64,000 bases of DNA from Streptomyces venezuelae (GTDB lineage Bacteria > Actinomycetota > Actinomycetes > Streptomycetales > Streptomycetaceae). The translations under genes and the position numbers were made by a program. The stretch lies in the NCBI RefSeq assembly GCF_008642355.1, contig NZ_CP029193.1:2318001-2382000 (forward strand), given 5' to 3'. Below, piece after piece: positions 31,906 through 40,939 of the stretch; position 1 is the first letter of the stretch, and the number at the start of each line of letters is the position of its first letter. The notes beneath the pieces are model-generated. The model was not told the DNA's origin and searched no databases. It saw only the letters and a list, made by a program, of their open reading frames with translations.

Positions 31906-33279
31906 ATGACGGACCACGGCGGCGGCGCGCCCGCCCTCCTGCGGCGCCGCCTCGCCCCCGAGGCGCACCGCGGCAACGCGCTGCACCCGGGCGCGTGGTG
32001 GGTGTGGGCCATCGGCCTCGGCACGGCGGCGTCCCGCACGACCAATCCGCTGCTGCTCGGCCTGCTGATCGGCGTCGCGGGCTACGTGGTGGCGGCGCGG
32101 CGGACGTCGGCGCCGTGGGCGAAGTCGTACGGCGCGTTCGTGAAGCTGGGTCTGGCCGTCATCGCGATCCGGCTGGTCTTCGCGATCGTGCTCGGCTCGC
32201 CGATCCCCGGCACGCACACCGTCGTGACACTGCCGGAGGTGCCGCTGCCGGAGTGGGCGAGGGGCGTGCGGATCGGGGGCCGGGTGACGGCGGAAGGCCT
32301 GCTGTTCGCGCTCTACGACGGCATCCGCCTCGCCGGCCTGCTGATCTGCGTCGGCGCGGCGAACGCGCTGGCCAGCCCGGCGCGGCTGCTGAAGTCGCTG
32401 CCGGGTGCGCTGTACGAGGTCGGGGTGGCGGTCGTCGTGGCGATGACGTTCGCTCCGAACCTGATCGTCGACGTGCAGCGCCTGCGTGCGGCCCGCCGCC
32501 TGCGGGGCCGCCCGGACCGTGGCATCCGGGGCCTCCTCCAGGTCGGTCTGCCCGTCCTGGAGGGCGCGCTGGAGCGGTCGGTCGCCCTGGCCGCGGCGAT
32601 GGACGCGCGCGGCTTCGGCCGCACGTCCCCCGTCCCGGCGAGGGTCCGCAGGGCAATCTCCGTCCTGACCCTCGGCGGCCTCATGGGCGTCTGCGTGGGT
32701 ACGTACGGCCTGCTGACCGCCCAGGGCACGTCCTACGGCCTGCCCGCCCTCGCCGCGGGACTCACCTGCGCACTCGCGGGCCTGCGCCTGGGCGGCCGCC
32801 GCGCGGTACGCACCCGCTACCGCCCCGACCCGTGGGGTCCCCGCGCCTGGCTGGTCGCGGGCTCCGGGGTGGCGGTGGCGGCCCTGACGATCTGGTCGGC
32901 GACGCGGGCCCCGTCCGCGCTGCACCCGGGCGTGGTCCCCCTGGTGGCCCCCACCCTGCCGCTGTGGCCCGCGGCGGCGGCCCTGCTCGGCCTCCTCCCG
33001 GCGTTCGTGGCCCCGGTGCCGACCGGCCACACCCGGCCCACCGCACCCCGGAACCCGCCGCCCGCCCCGTCCGACGACGCGACCCGGGTCACGCCCGCGG
33101 AGCCCCGCCCCGCGCAGCCCGGGACCACGCCGCCTGCCGATCCCGACACCACGCAAGCGCCCCCCGTACGCGAGACGTCCGGGCCCGCTCCCGCTCCCCG
33201 CCCACGGAAGTCGGCCGCCGCCTGGCGTACGGCCCCGCGCCCGGCCCCCTCCCCCACTTCCTCCGAGGAGACCTCATGA
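31906..33279 (+). CDS. ECF transporter T component (CbiQ family)
   Basis: A 457-residue membrane protein with about eight helices. The coupling signature is AAAMDARGFG (about residues 227-236), the Ala/Arg-Gly motif that docks onto the ATPases. The last about 85 residues are a Pro/Thr-rich hydrophilic tail unusual for CbiQ proteins. It starts 43 bases after the preceding gene and its TGA overlaps the ATG of the ATPase gene (ATGA). It is part of the riboswitch-controlled operon and is therefore the scaffold of a vitamin B12 (or precursor) importer. Confidence 0.9.
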   Translation: MTDHGGGAPALLRRRLAPEAHRGNALHPGAWWVWAIGLGTAASRTTNPLLLGLLIGVAGYVVAARRTSAPWAKSYGAFVKLGLAVIAIRLVFAIVLGSPIPGTHTVVTLPEVPLPEWARGVRIGGRVTAEGLLFALYDGIRLAGLLICVGAANALASPARLLKSLPGALYEVGVAVVVAMTFAPNLIVDVQRLRAARRLRGRPDRGIRGLLQVGLPVLEGALERSVALAAAMDARGFGRTSPVPARVRRAISVLTLGGLMGVCVGTYGLLTAQGTSYGLPALAAGLTCALAGLRLGGRRAVRTRYRPDPWGPRAWLVAGSGVAVAALTIWSATRAPSALHPGVVPLVAPTLPLWPAAAALLGLLPAFVAPVPTGHTRPTAPRNPPPAPSDDATRVTPAEPRPAQPGTTPPADPDTTQAPPVRETSGPAPAPRPRKSAAAWRTAPRPAPSPTSSEETS

Positions 33280-34970
33280 TCCGCTTCGAGGATGTCTCGG
33301 TGACCTACGACGCGGCGCCCGGCCCCACCGTCCAGCGCGTCGACCTCATCGTTCCCGAAGGGGAGCTCGTGCTGCTCGTCGGGCCGTCCGGGGTCGGGAA
33401 GTCGACACTGCTCGGGACGGTCAGCGGGCTCGTGCCGCATTTCACCGGGGGCACGCTGCGCGGGCGCGTGACCGTGGCGGGGCGTGACACCCGTACGCAC
33501 AAGCCGCGTGAGCTCGCCGACGTCGTCGGGACCGTGGGTCAGGACCCGCTCTCGCACTTCGTGACGGACACCGTCGAGGACGAGCTGGCGTACGGAATGG
33601 AGTCGCTGGGGCTCGCCCCGGACGTGATGCGACGGCGCGTCGAGGAGACCCTCGACCTGCTCGGCCTCGCCGACCTGCGCGACCGCCCCATCGCCACCCT
33701 CTCCGGCGGCCAGCAGCAGCGCGTCGCCATCGGCTCGGTCCTCACCCCGCACCCGCAGGTACTCGTCCTCGACGAGCCGACGTCCGCCCTCGACCCCGCC
33801 GCCGCCGAAGAAGTCCTCGCCGTGCTCCAGCGGCTCGTGCACGACCTCGGGACGACCGTGCTGATGGCCGAGCACCGCCTGGAGCGGGTCGTGCAGTACG
33901 CGGACCAGGTGCTGCTGCTCGCCGCGCCGGGCGAGGCGCCGGTGCTCGGCGACCCCGCCGCGCTGATGGCCCGCTCCCCCGTCTTCCCGCCGGTCGTCGC
34001 CCTCGGCCGCATCGCAGGCTGGTCACCGCTGCCACTGACCGTGCGGGACGCGCGGCGCAGGGCGGGCGCGCTGCGGGAGCGGCTCGCGGGCGCGGAACCG
34101 CGCCGGGCGACGCCGACCGAGCCGACCCCGGCGCCGGGCACCGGACGCCGGTGGGCCGGTCTGCGCAGGGAACGCACGGCAGAGGCACTGCCCGGCGTCG
34201 TCGCCGCCTCCGTCGCGCGGCTCGCCGTGCGGCGTGGCCGGGTCGAGGCGCTGCGGCGCGTCGATCTCACCGTCACCCCCGGCGAGACCGTCGCGCTGAT
34301 GGGCCGCAACGGCGCCGGGAAGTCCACGCTCCTGTCCACCCTCGTCGGCCTCCTCGAACCCGCGTCGGGCACCGTCCGCGTCGGCGGCGCCGTCCCCCAC
34401 CGCACGTCCCCGCGGGAGCTGATCCGGCACGTCGGCCTGGTCCCGCAGGAACCGCGCGACCTGCTGTACGCGGACACCGTGGCCGCCGAGTGCGCGGCCG
34501 CCGACCACGACGCGGACGCGCCGCCCGGCACCTGCCGCGCCCTGGTGGACGAGCTGCTGCCGGGCATCGCGGACGACACGCACCCCCGTGACCTCTCCGA
34601 GGGCCAGCGGCTGACGCTCGCCCTGGCCATCGTCCTGACCACGCGCCCACCGCTCCTGCTCCTCGACGAGCCGACCCGCGGCCTCGACTACGCGGCCAAG
34701 ACGCGCCTCGTCACGATCCTGCGCGGGCTCGCCGCCGACGGGCACGCGATCCTGCTCGCCACGCACGACGTGGAGCTGGCCGCCGAGATCGCCCACCGCG
34801 TGGTGATCCTCGCGGACGGCGAGGTCGTCGCGGACGGGCCGACCGAGCAGATCGTGGTGTCGTCGCCGTCCTTCGCGCCGCAGGTCACGAAGATCCTGGC
34901 GCCGCAGGAGTGGCTGACGGTCTCCGAGGTCCGCCGAGCCCTGGACGCGGGAGGGGGCGAGCCTTGGTGA
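33276..34970 (+). CDS. ECF transporter ATPase, two ABC domains fused
   Basis: A 564-residue protein combining both ATPases of an energy-coupling-factor module. Domain 1 (about 1-230) has Walker A GPSGVGKST, Q-loop VGQDP, signature LSGGQQQR and Walker B VLVLDEPTSALD. Domain 2 (about 310-540) has GRNGAGKST, VPQEPRD, LSEGQRLTLAL and LLLLDEPTRGLD. Both appear able to bind and hydrolyse ATP. It overlaps the T component gene upstream (ATGA) and the S component downstream (GTGA), so stoichiometry is probably set by coupled translation. Confidence 0.93.
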   Translation: MIRFEDVSVTYDAAPGPTVQRVDLIVPEGELVLLVGPSGVGKSTLLGTVSGLVPHFTGGTLRGRVTVAGRDTRTHKPRELADVVGTVGQDPLSHFVTDTVEDELAYGMESLGLAPDVMRRRVEETLDLLGLADLRDRPIATLSGGQQQRVAIGSVLTPHPQVLVLDEPTSALDPAAAEEVLAVLQRLVHDLGTTVLMAEHRLERVVQYADQVLLLAAPGEAPVLGDPAALMARSPVFPPVVALGRIAGWSPLPLTVRDARRRAGALRERLAGAEPRRATPTEPTPAPGTGRRWAGLRRERTAEALPGVVAASVARLAVRRGRVEALRRVDLTVTPGETVALMGRNGAGKSTLLSTLVGLLEPASGTVRVGGAVPHRTSPRELIRHVGLVPQEPRDLLYADTVAAECAAADHDADAPPGTCRALVDELLPGIADDTHPRDLSEGQRLTLALAIVLTTRPPLLLLDEPTRGLDYAAKTRLVTILRGLAADGHAILLATHDVELAAEIAHRVVILADGEVVADGPTEQIVVSSPSFAPQVTKILAPQEWLTVSEVRRALDAGGGEPW

Positions 34971-35815
34971 CGGGTGCCGGCAAAGCGCGGTCCCGGGCAC
35001 ATCGCCAGGCCCGGCCCATCCGTCTCGGCCGCCGCTCGGTCGCCGCTCTCGCCCTGGTCAGCGCCGTCGGCGTGGCCGCCTTCGGGTGGCCGCTGCTCGC
35101 CGCGGGCGACTCGGGGATCGGTGAGCACGCGCAGGACGCGCCCTGGCTGTTCGCCGCGCTGCTTCCGCTGCTGCTCGCCGTCGTCGTGGCGACCATCGCG
35201 GACGTGGGTCTCGACGCGAAGGCGATCGCGATGCTCGGCGTGCTCGCCGCGGCGGGCGCCGCGCTGCGCCCGCTGGGCGCGGGGACGGCGGGCATCGAGC
35301 CGATGTTCTTCCTGATGGTGCTGAGCGGACGCGTGCTCGGCCCCGGTTTCGGGTTCGTGCTGGGCGCGGTGTCGATGTTCGCGTCGGCGCTCCTGACGGG
35401 CGGCGTGGGGCCGTGGATGCCGTTCCAGATGCTGTCCATGGGCTGGGTCTGCATGGGCGCGGGGCTGCTCCCGGGGCACGAGAGTCTGCGCGGGCGGGGC
35501 GAGCTGTGGCTGCTCGCGGGGTACGGAGCGGTGGCCTCCGTGCTGTACGGGACGGTGATGAACCTCCAGGGCTGGCCCTACCTCGGCGGTCTCGCCACCG
35601 GCGTCTCCTTCGTGCCGGGCGACCCCCTCGTGGAGAACCTCGGGCGGTTCGTCGCGTACTGCCTGGCGACCTCGCTCGGCTGGGACCTGCCACGGGCGGT
35701 CGTCACCGTGCTGCTGAGCCTCGCGCTCGGCCCGGCCGTACTGAAGGCGCTACGCCGGGCCACACGCCGGGCGGCGTTCGAGACGCCGGTCACATTCGAG
35801 GCGCCGAAGGCGTAA
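34967..35815 (+). CDS. ECF transporter S component (substrate-binding)
   Basis: A 282-residue membrane protein with about six helices after a basic N-terminus. Segments such as MFFLMVLSGRVLGPGFGFVLGAVSMFASALLTGGVGPWMPFQML are typical of S components, including the small-residue motif that lets the protein roll against the T component. The GTG at 34967 overlaps the ATPase stop. The cobalamin riboswitch at the head of the operon argues that the substrate is cobalamin or a precursor such as cobinamide, although the protein is not obviously of the BtuM or CbrT type by eye. Confidence 0.88.
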   Translation: MTGAGKARSRAHRQARPIRLGRRSVAALALVSAVGVAAFGWPLLAAGDSGIGEHAQDAPWLFAALLPLLLAVVVATIADVGLDAKAIAMLGVLAAAGAALRPLGAGTAGIEPMFFLMVLSGRVLGPGFGFVLGAVSMFASALLTGGVGPWMPFQMLSMGWVCMGAGLLPGHESLRGRGELWLLAGYGAVASVLYGTVMNLQGWPYLGGLATGVSFVPGDPLVENLGRFVAYCLATSLGWDLPRAVVTVLLSLALGPAVLKALRRATRRAAFETPVTFEAPKA

Positions 35816-36160
35816 GCACCCCGACACACTCCGTCACCTTCGCGGCCCTCCCGAGTGAGGCGGCCCACAGGACCTTGGTCCTCTACTAAGGAGGCCCGTA
35901 GATCGCGATCCTTGATGTGCATGCGTCAATCGCGGCGCTGACCTGCGCGTTGAGAGCCAGGTCACATGAAGGACATTCGCCTCGGATGCGACTTCCACTA
36001 GTAAATGGGGTCATTGCGGCGACGTAACAGCCCTGCTTCTCTGGATGAGTCGCACGGCGCCGACAGCCCACCCGGGCCTCGGCGCCGCCGCATGTCCCCC
36101 ACACTTCCGTGTCGGACGGCGTGCACCGCGACAGCCCCGTTCCCCACCGGAAGGTCCTCT
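35816..36160. other. Intergenic region before the transglycosylase with two palindromes
   Basis: No gene is supported in these 345 bases. Two perfect inverted repeats stand out: AGGACC-TT-GGTCCT at 35869-35882 and GATCGCGATC at 35901-35910. They lie about 280 and 250 bases before the transglycosylase start and could be regulator sites in a long leader. I looked for a c-di-AMP riboswitch, common before cell-wall hydrolase genes in this genus, and could not recognise its conserved core. Confidence 0.5.
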
Positions 36161-36616
36161 GTGTCCGCCTCGCTCATCCGCCGCATCGCTTCCCCCAAGA
36201 AGGCCATCACCGGCGGCCTCGTCGCCGCTGCCGCTTCCGGCATGGTCTTCGCCGCGGCCCCGGCCCAGGCAGCCACCCCGACCACCGCGAAGGCCGCCGC
36301 CCCGGCCGCCGCTCCCGCCGCCGCCCCCGCGTCCGCCAAGGCGATCGCCAAGAAGAAGATCGCGGACCCGGCGCAGTTCGCCGCGTTCGACAAGATCGTC
36401 TCGCACGAGAGCGGCTGGAACCCGAGCGCCACGAACTCCTCGTCCGGCGCCTACGGCCTGGTCCAGGCCCTGCCCGCCTCGAAGATGGCGTCGGCGGGCT
36501 CGGACTGGAAGACCAACCCGGAGACCCAGATCGAGTGGGGTCTGAAGTACATGAACGACCGCTACGGCAGCCCCGTCGGCGCGTGGAACCACTGGCAGGC
36601 GAACGGCTGGTACTGA
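36161..36616 (+). CDS. Secreted transglycosylase (lysozyme-like SLT domain)
   Basis: A 151-residue secreted cell-wall hydrolase. The GTG at 36161 is chosen because GGAAGG lies 6 bases upstream and the signal peptide (about 1-40, ending AAPAQAA) follows. An Ala/Pro linker precedes the lysozyme-like domain (about 75-151). The catalytic Glu is in KIVSHESGWNP, and the Gly-Ala-Tyr-Gly-Leu-Val-Gln segment and C-terminal NHWQANGWY complete the fold. Such enzymes cleave the glycan strand of peptidoglycan, and some act in spore or hyphal growth. A clear terminator follows. Confidence 0.9.
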   Translation: MSASLIRRIASPKKAITGGLVAAAASGMVFAAAPAQAATPTTAKAAAPAAAPAAAPASAKAIAKKKIADPAQFAAFDKIVSHESGWNPSATNSSSGAYGLVQALPASKMASAGSDWKTNPETQIEWGLKYMNDRYGSPVGAWNHWQANGWY

Positions 36617-36654
36617 GCAGCCTGCCCGGACCGCCACTGAGCACCGCCACTGAG

Positions 36655-36687
36655 AGAGGCGGCGACCCCATGAGGGTCGCCGCCTCT
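36655..36687. terminator. Bidirectional terminator between the transglycosylase and lipase genes
   Basis: A 14-base perfect stem, AGAGGCGGCGACCC (36655-36668) against GGGTCGCCGCCTCT (36674-36687), with a 5-base loop and TTTC after it on the plus strand. The two flanking genes are convergent. Confidence 0.85.
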
Positions 36688-36706
36688 TTCGTGTACCGCC
36701 CGCTGT

Positions 36707-38020
36707 CTACGACCCCACCCGCGCGAACCACCGCGCGATCTTCGGCGCCGCCTTCCCCACGGACTGCATGTGGGGTACCGCGCCCTGATCCAGGACCGGC
36801 GCCCGCACCCCGTGCGCGGCCAGGGCCGACGCGCAGCTGCGGGCGTTCTGGATCGGCACGTCGGTGTCGCCGCGCGCGGCGTAGAGCCGTACCGGAGCCG
36901 CCGGCTTCCAGTCGCAGAAGCCGTCGTTCGCCGCCAGCGCCTCCTTCAGGCCGCCCGTCGGCTGCTGCATGCGCTCGTGGAAGGCGGGTGTGAGCAGTTC
37001 CTTCAGCGTCTCGGGCAGCGCGGGCAGGACCTCCTCCTCGGTGTGCCCGCCGTCGAAGAGCCGCTCGATGCGGTCCGCGTAGGGCGCGCGGAACACGTCC
37101 GACGGGTCCTTGTAGATCGGGTGCAGGCGGTTCTGGGCGACCAGGAAGTACGAGAGGTAGAAGACGGCGCTCGTGTCGTTGACCCGGCCGTCGAAGAGGG
37201 CCGGGAACTCCTCACCGGACAGGTCGTGGGGGCCGCTGACGGGGGCGACGGCGCGCAGGGTGAATCCGGCGAGTCCGCGGTCCGCCTCGCGCGCGAGCGC
37301 CATCGTCACCTGGCCGCCCTGTGAGAAGCCGGTGAGGTACAGGTCGCCGGAGAGGGTGCGCCCCTCGTGCTGCGCCGCGGTGCGCGAGGCCCGCAGCATG
37401 TCCTCGGATGCGGTGACCGCCGCGCGCGCGTCCATGTACGGGTGGACGCCGGGGCCCTTGCCGAGTCCGAGGTAGTCCGGCGCGGCGACGGCCTTGCCCG
37501 CGGCGGCGTGGAGGTAGGGGCTGAGCCGCCCGGAGTCCTCGGCGACCGAGGGGGCGTAGTCGCGGTGGACCATCGTCCCGCGGGCGTCGGAGACGAGGTC
37601 GAGGGCGCGGTGGCGCCGGGTGCCGGAGTCCGTCCTGGGCAGCACGAACAGGCCCGTGGCGGTGGTGGGGCGGCCCTCGGTGTCGACGGTGCGGTAGGTG
37701 AGGCGGTACGCCCGCACGCCGTACCGCACTGTCTCCGTGCCGAACTCGCCCTTCCTGAGGAAGGCGGCGACCTCGGCGCGGCTCAGGTCGGCGACCGGGG
37801 TGACGTCCAGGAGGGCACCCCGGTCGGCGCGGTGCGCGACGGCCGGGCGGGTTGCGGCACCCTGCGTGCCCTCGGCGCCCTCGGCGCCCTGCGCGGCGGG
37901 CGCCGAGGTGAGCCCCGCGAGGCCCGCGAGCGTCAGCGCGGCGAGGGCGGCGCCCCCTCGGCGTGCGGAACGGGCCCTGGCAGGGTTGGGGTTGGCGGTG
38001 TTCGTGCGCTCGGCGTCCAT
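36707..38020 (-). CDS. Secreted alpha/beta-hydrolase lipase
   Basis: A 437-residue secreted esterase or lipase. A signal peptide (about 1-45, ending SAPAAQGAE) is followed by the hydrolase. The nucleophile elbow is TGFSQGGQVTMAL (Ser in GFSQG), the oxyanion region is near APDYLGLGKG, the acid Asp is probably in RGDTDVP and the catalytic His in AVPHMQS. It resembles fungal and bacterial secretory lipases that act on triacylglycerols or other esters outside the cell. The ATG at 38020 lacks a strong ribosome site; an in-frame GTG at 38044 is possible. It lies beside fadA5 on the same strand, 95 bases downstream of its stop, so it may be read through from there. Confidence 0.9.
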   Translation of the reverse strand: MDAERTNTANPNPARARSARRGGAALAALTLAGLAGLTSAPAAQGAEGAEGTQGAATRPAVAHRADRGALLDVTPVADLSRAEVAAFLRKGEFGTETVRYGVRAYRLTYRTVDTEGRPTTATGLFVLPRTDSGTRRHRALDLVSDARGTMVHRDYAPSVAEDSGRLSPYLHAAAGKAVAAPDYLGLGKGPGVHPYMDARAAVTASEDMLRASRTAAQHEGRTLSGDLYLTGFSQGGQVTMALAREADRGLAGFTLRAVAPVSGPHDLSGEEFPALFDGRVNDTSAVFYLSYFLVAQNRLHPIYKDPSDVFRAPYADRIERLFDGGHTEEEVLPALPETLKELLTPAFHERMQQPTGGLKEALAANDGFCDWKPAAPVRLYAARGDTDVPIQNARSCASALAAHGVRAPVLDQGAVPHMQSVGKAAPKIARWFARVGS

Positions 38021-38115
38021 GGGTACGACGTTACGAAGAGTCACCGCGCGGGCGACATCCGAGAACCCCCCGGCCGCGGGGTGTACCTGACGCCACCCGC
38101 GTACACCGCCCGGAC

Positions 38116-39363
<1,248 letters not shown>

Positions 39364-39463
39364 TCAGCAGTCTGCTGAGCGGAGCCCCGGTGCCGCAAGG
39401 GTCTTGCACGCACCTTGCGCGGGATCCACACGCAACCGGACCCGCCCTGGGCCTTGTGTCTTG

Positions 39464-39477
39464 TAGAACCCGTTACT
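39464..39477. promoter_or_regulatory. KstR-like operator before cyp125
   Basis: TAGAACCCGTTACT keeps the AACNNGTT core of TNNAACNNGTTNNA and differs only in the last base; outer bases GTAG/CTAC extend the symmetry. It is 84 bases upstream of the cyp125 start. Confidence 0.6.
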
Positions 39478-39561
39478 ACCTTGCGGGCCAAGCCTTCTGA
39501 CTGACCGTCAGGACAGAGTCCGGGCGGCCCGTCGGAACTCAGTTCACGCCTGGAGTTGCCG

Positions 39562-40821
39562 ATGCCCTGTCCAGCGCTGCCCGACGGGTTCGACTTCACC
39601 GACCCCGACCTGATCCAGGACCGGATCCCCCTGCCGGAGTTCGCGCGGCTGCGGCAGACGGAGCCGGTGCACTGGGTGACCCAGCCGTACCGCGTCTCCG
39701 GCTACGACGACGCGGGCTACTGGGCCGTCACGCGACACGAGGACGTCAAGTACGTCTCCACGCACCCGGAGCTGTTCTCCACCAACGTCAACACCGCGAT
39801 CATCCGCTTCAACGAGTCGATGGACCGGGACCGGATCGAGGTCCAGAAGCTGATCATGATCAACATGGACCCGCCCGAGCACACCCGGGTCCGGCAGATC
39901 GTGCAGCGCGGCTTCACGCCCCGCGCCATCCGGTCCCTGGAGGACGCGCTGCGTGCCCGCGCCCGCTCCATCGTGGAGACGGCGCTCGCCGGCGCGGCCG
40001 ACGACGGCTCCTTCGACTTCGTCACGAACGTCGCCTCCGAGCTGCCGCTGCAGGCCATCGCCGAGCTGATCGGCGTGCCCCAGGAGGACCGCTCCAAGAT
40101 CTTCGACTGGTCCAACAAGATGGCGGCGTACGACGATCCGGAGTACGCCATCACCGAGGAGATCGGCGCCGAGGCGGCCATGGAGATCGTCGCGTACGCG
40201 ATGAACCTCGCCGCGGCCCGCAAGGAGTGCCCCGCCAAGGACATCGTCAGCCAGTTGGTGGCCGCCGAGGACGAGGGCAACCTCTCCTCCGACGAGTTCG
40301 GCTTCTTCGTGATCCTGCTGGCGGTGGCCGGCAACGAGACCACCCGCAACGCCATCACCCACGGCATGCACGCCTTCCTCACGCACCCGGACCAGTGGGA
40401 GCTCTACAAGCGCGAGCGCCCCGCCACGACGGCGGAGGAGATCGTGCGCTGGGCGACCCCGGTGGTCTCCTTCCAGCGCACGGCCACCCAGGACACCGAG
40501 CTCGGCGGCGCGCGGATCAGGAAGGGCGACCGGGTCGGCATCTTCTACTCGTCGGCCAACCACGACCCCGACGTGTTCGAGTCGCCCGAGAAGTTCGACA
40601 TCGGCCGCGACCCCAATCCGCACCTCGGCTTCGGCGGCGGCGGCCCGCACTTCTGCCTCGGCAAGTCCCTCGCCGTCCTGGAGATCAACCTCATCTTCAA
40701 CGCGATCGCCGACACCATGCCCGGCCTGCGCCTGACCGGCGACCCGCGCAGACTCCGCTCCGCCTGGCTCAACGGCGTCAAGGAGCTCCGGGTCAGCACA
40801 GGACCCGGCGCCCGCCCATGA
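39562..40821 (+). CDS. cyp125: Cytochrome P450 CYP125 (steroid C26/C27-monooxygenase family)
   Basis: A 419-residue soluble P450. The I-helix is LLAVAGNETTRNAIT, the ExxR motif is in EEIVRW and the heme loop is FGGGGPHFCLGKSLA with the Cys ligand. From memory LPPGFDFTDP-like N-terminus, ELPLQAIAELIGVPQEDR, ITHGMHAFLTHPDQWELYK and WATPVVSFQRTA closely match CYP125 of mycobacteria and rhodococci, which hydroxylates the terminal methyl of cholesterol or cholestenone and starts side-chain removal. The ATG at 39562 has TGGAG 6 bases upstream. Divergent from fadA5 with KstR-like sites between. Redox partner: possibly the ferredoxin at 26694. Confidence 0.92.
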   Translation: MPCPALPDGFDFTDPDLIQDRIPLPEFARLRQTEPVHWVTQPYRVSGYDDAGYWAVTRHEDVKYVSTHPELFSTNVNTAIIRFNESMDRDRIEVQKLIMINMDPPEHTRVRQIVQRGFTPRAIRSLEDALRARARSIVETALAGAADDGSFDFVTNVASELPLQAIAELIGVPQEDRSKIFDWSNKMAAYDDPEYAITEEIGAEAAMEIVAYAMNLAAARKECPAKDIVSQLVAAEDEGNLSSDEFGFFVILLAVAGNETTRNAITHGMHAFLTHPDQWELYKRERPATTAEEIVRWATPVVSFQRTATQDTELGGARIRKGDRVGIFYSSANHDPDVFESPEKFDIGRDPNPHLGFGGGGPHFCLGKSLAVLEINLIFNAIADTMPGLRLTGDPRRLRSAWLNGVKELRVSTGPGARP

Positions 40822-40939
40822 GCCGATAGAGCGCCAGAAGGCGACCTATCAGGTCAATCACCTTTACGGAACCAACGTTTCCGTTGCAAGAAGCGTCCTG
40901 AGAAGTGAACCTTGGCTTCCCAGGACTCGAACGGAAACG

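Noticed and set aside
28432..33156. A minus-strand open frame of 1,574 codons across the metallo-hydrolase, riboswitch and B12 operon
   Set aside because: It runs antisense to several genes with clear domains and overlapping start/stop pairs. Its composition (Arg/Gly-rich, no domains) is that of a shadow frame in GC-rich DNA.
36005..36616. An earlier start (36005) for the transglycosylase
   Set aside because: It would put a long polar segment before the signal peptide. GTG 36161 has GGAAGG at 6 bases and starts the signal peptide normally.
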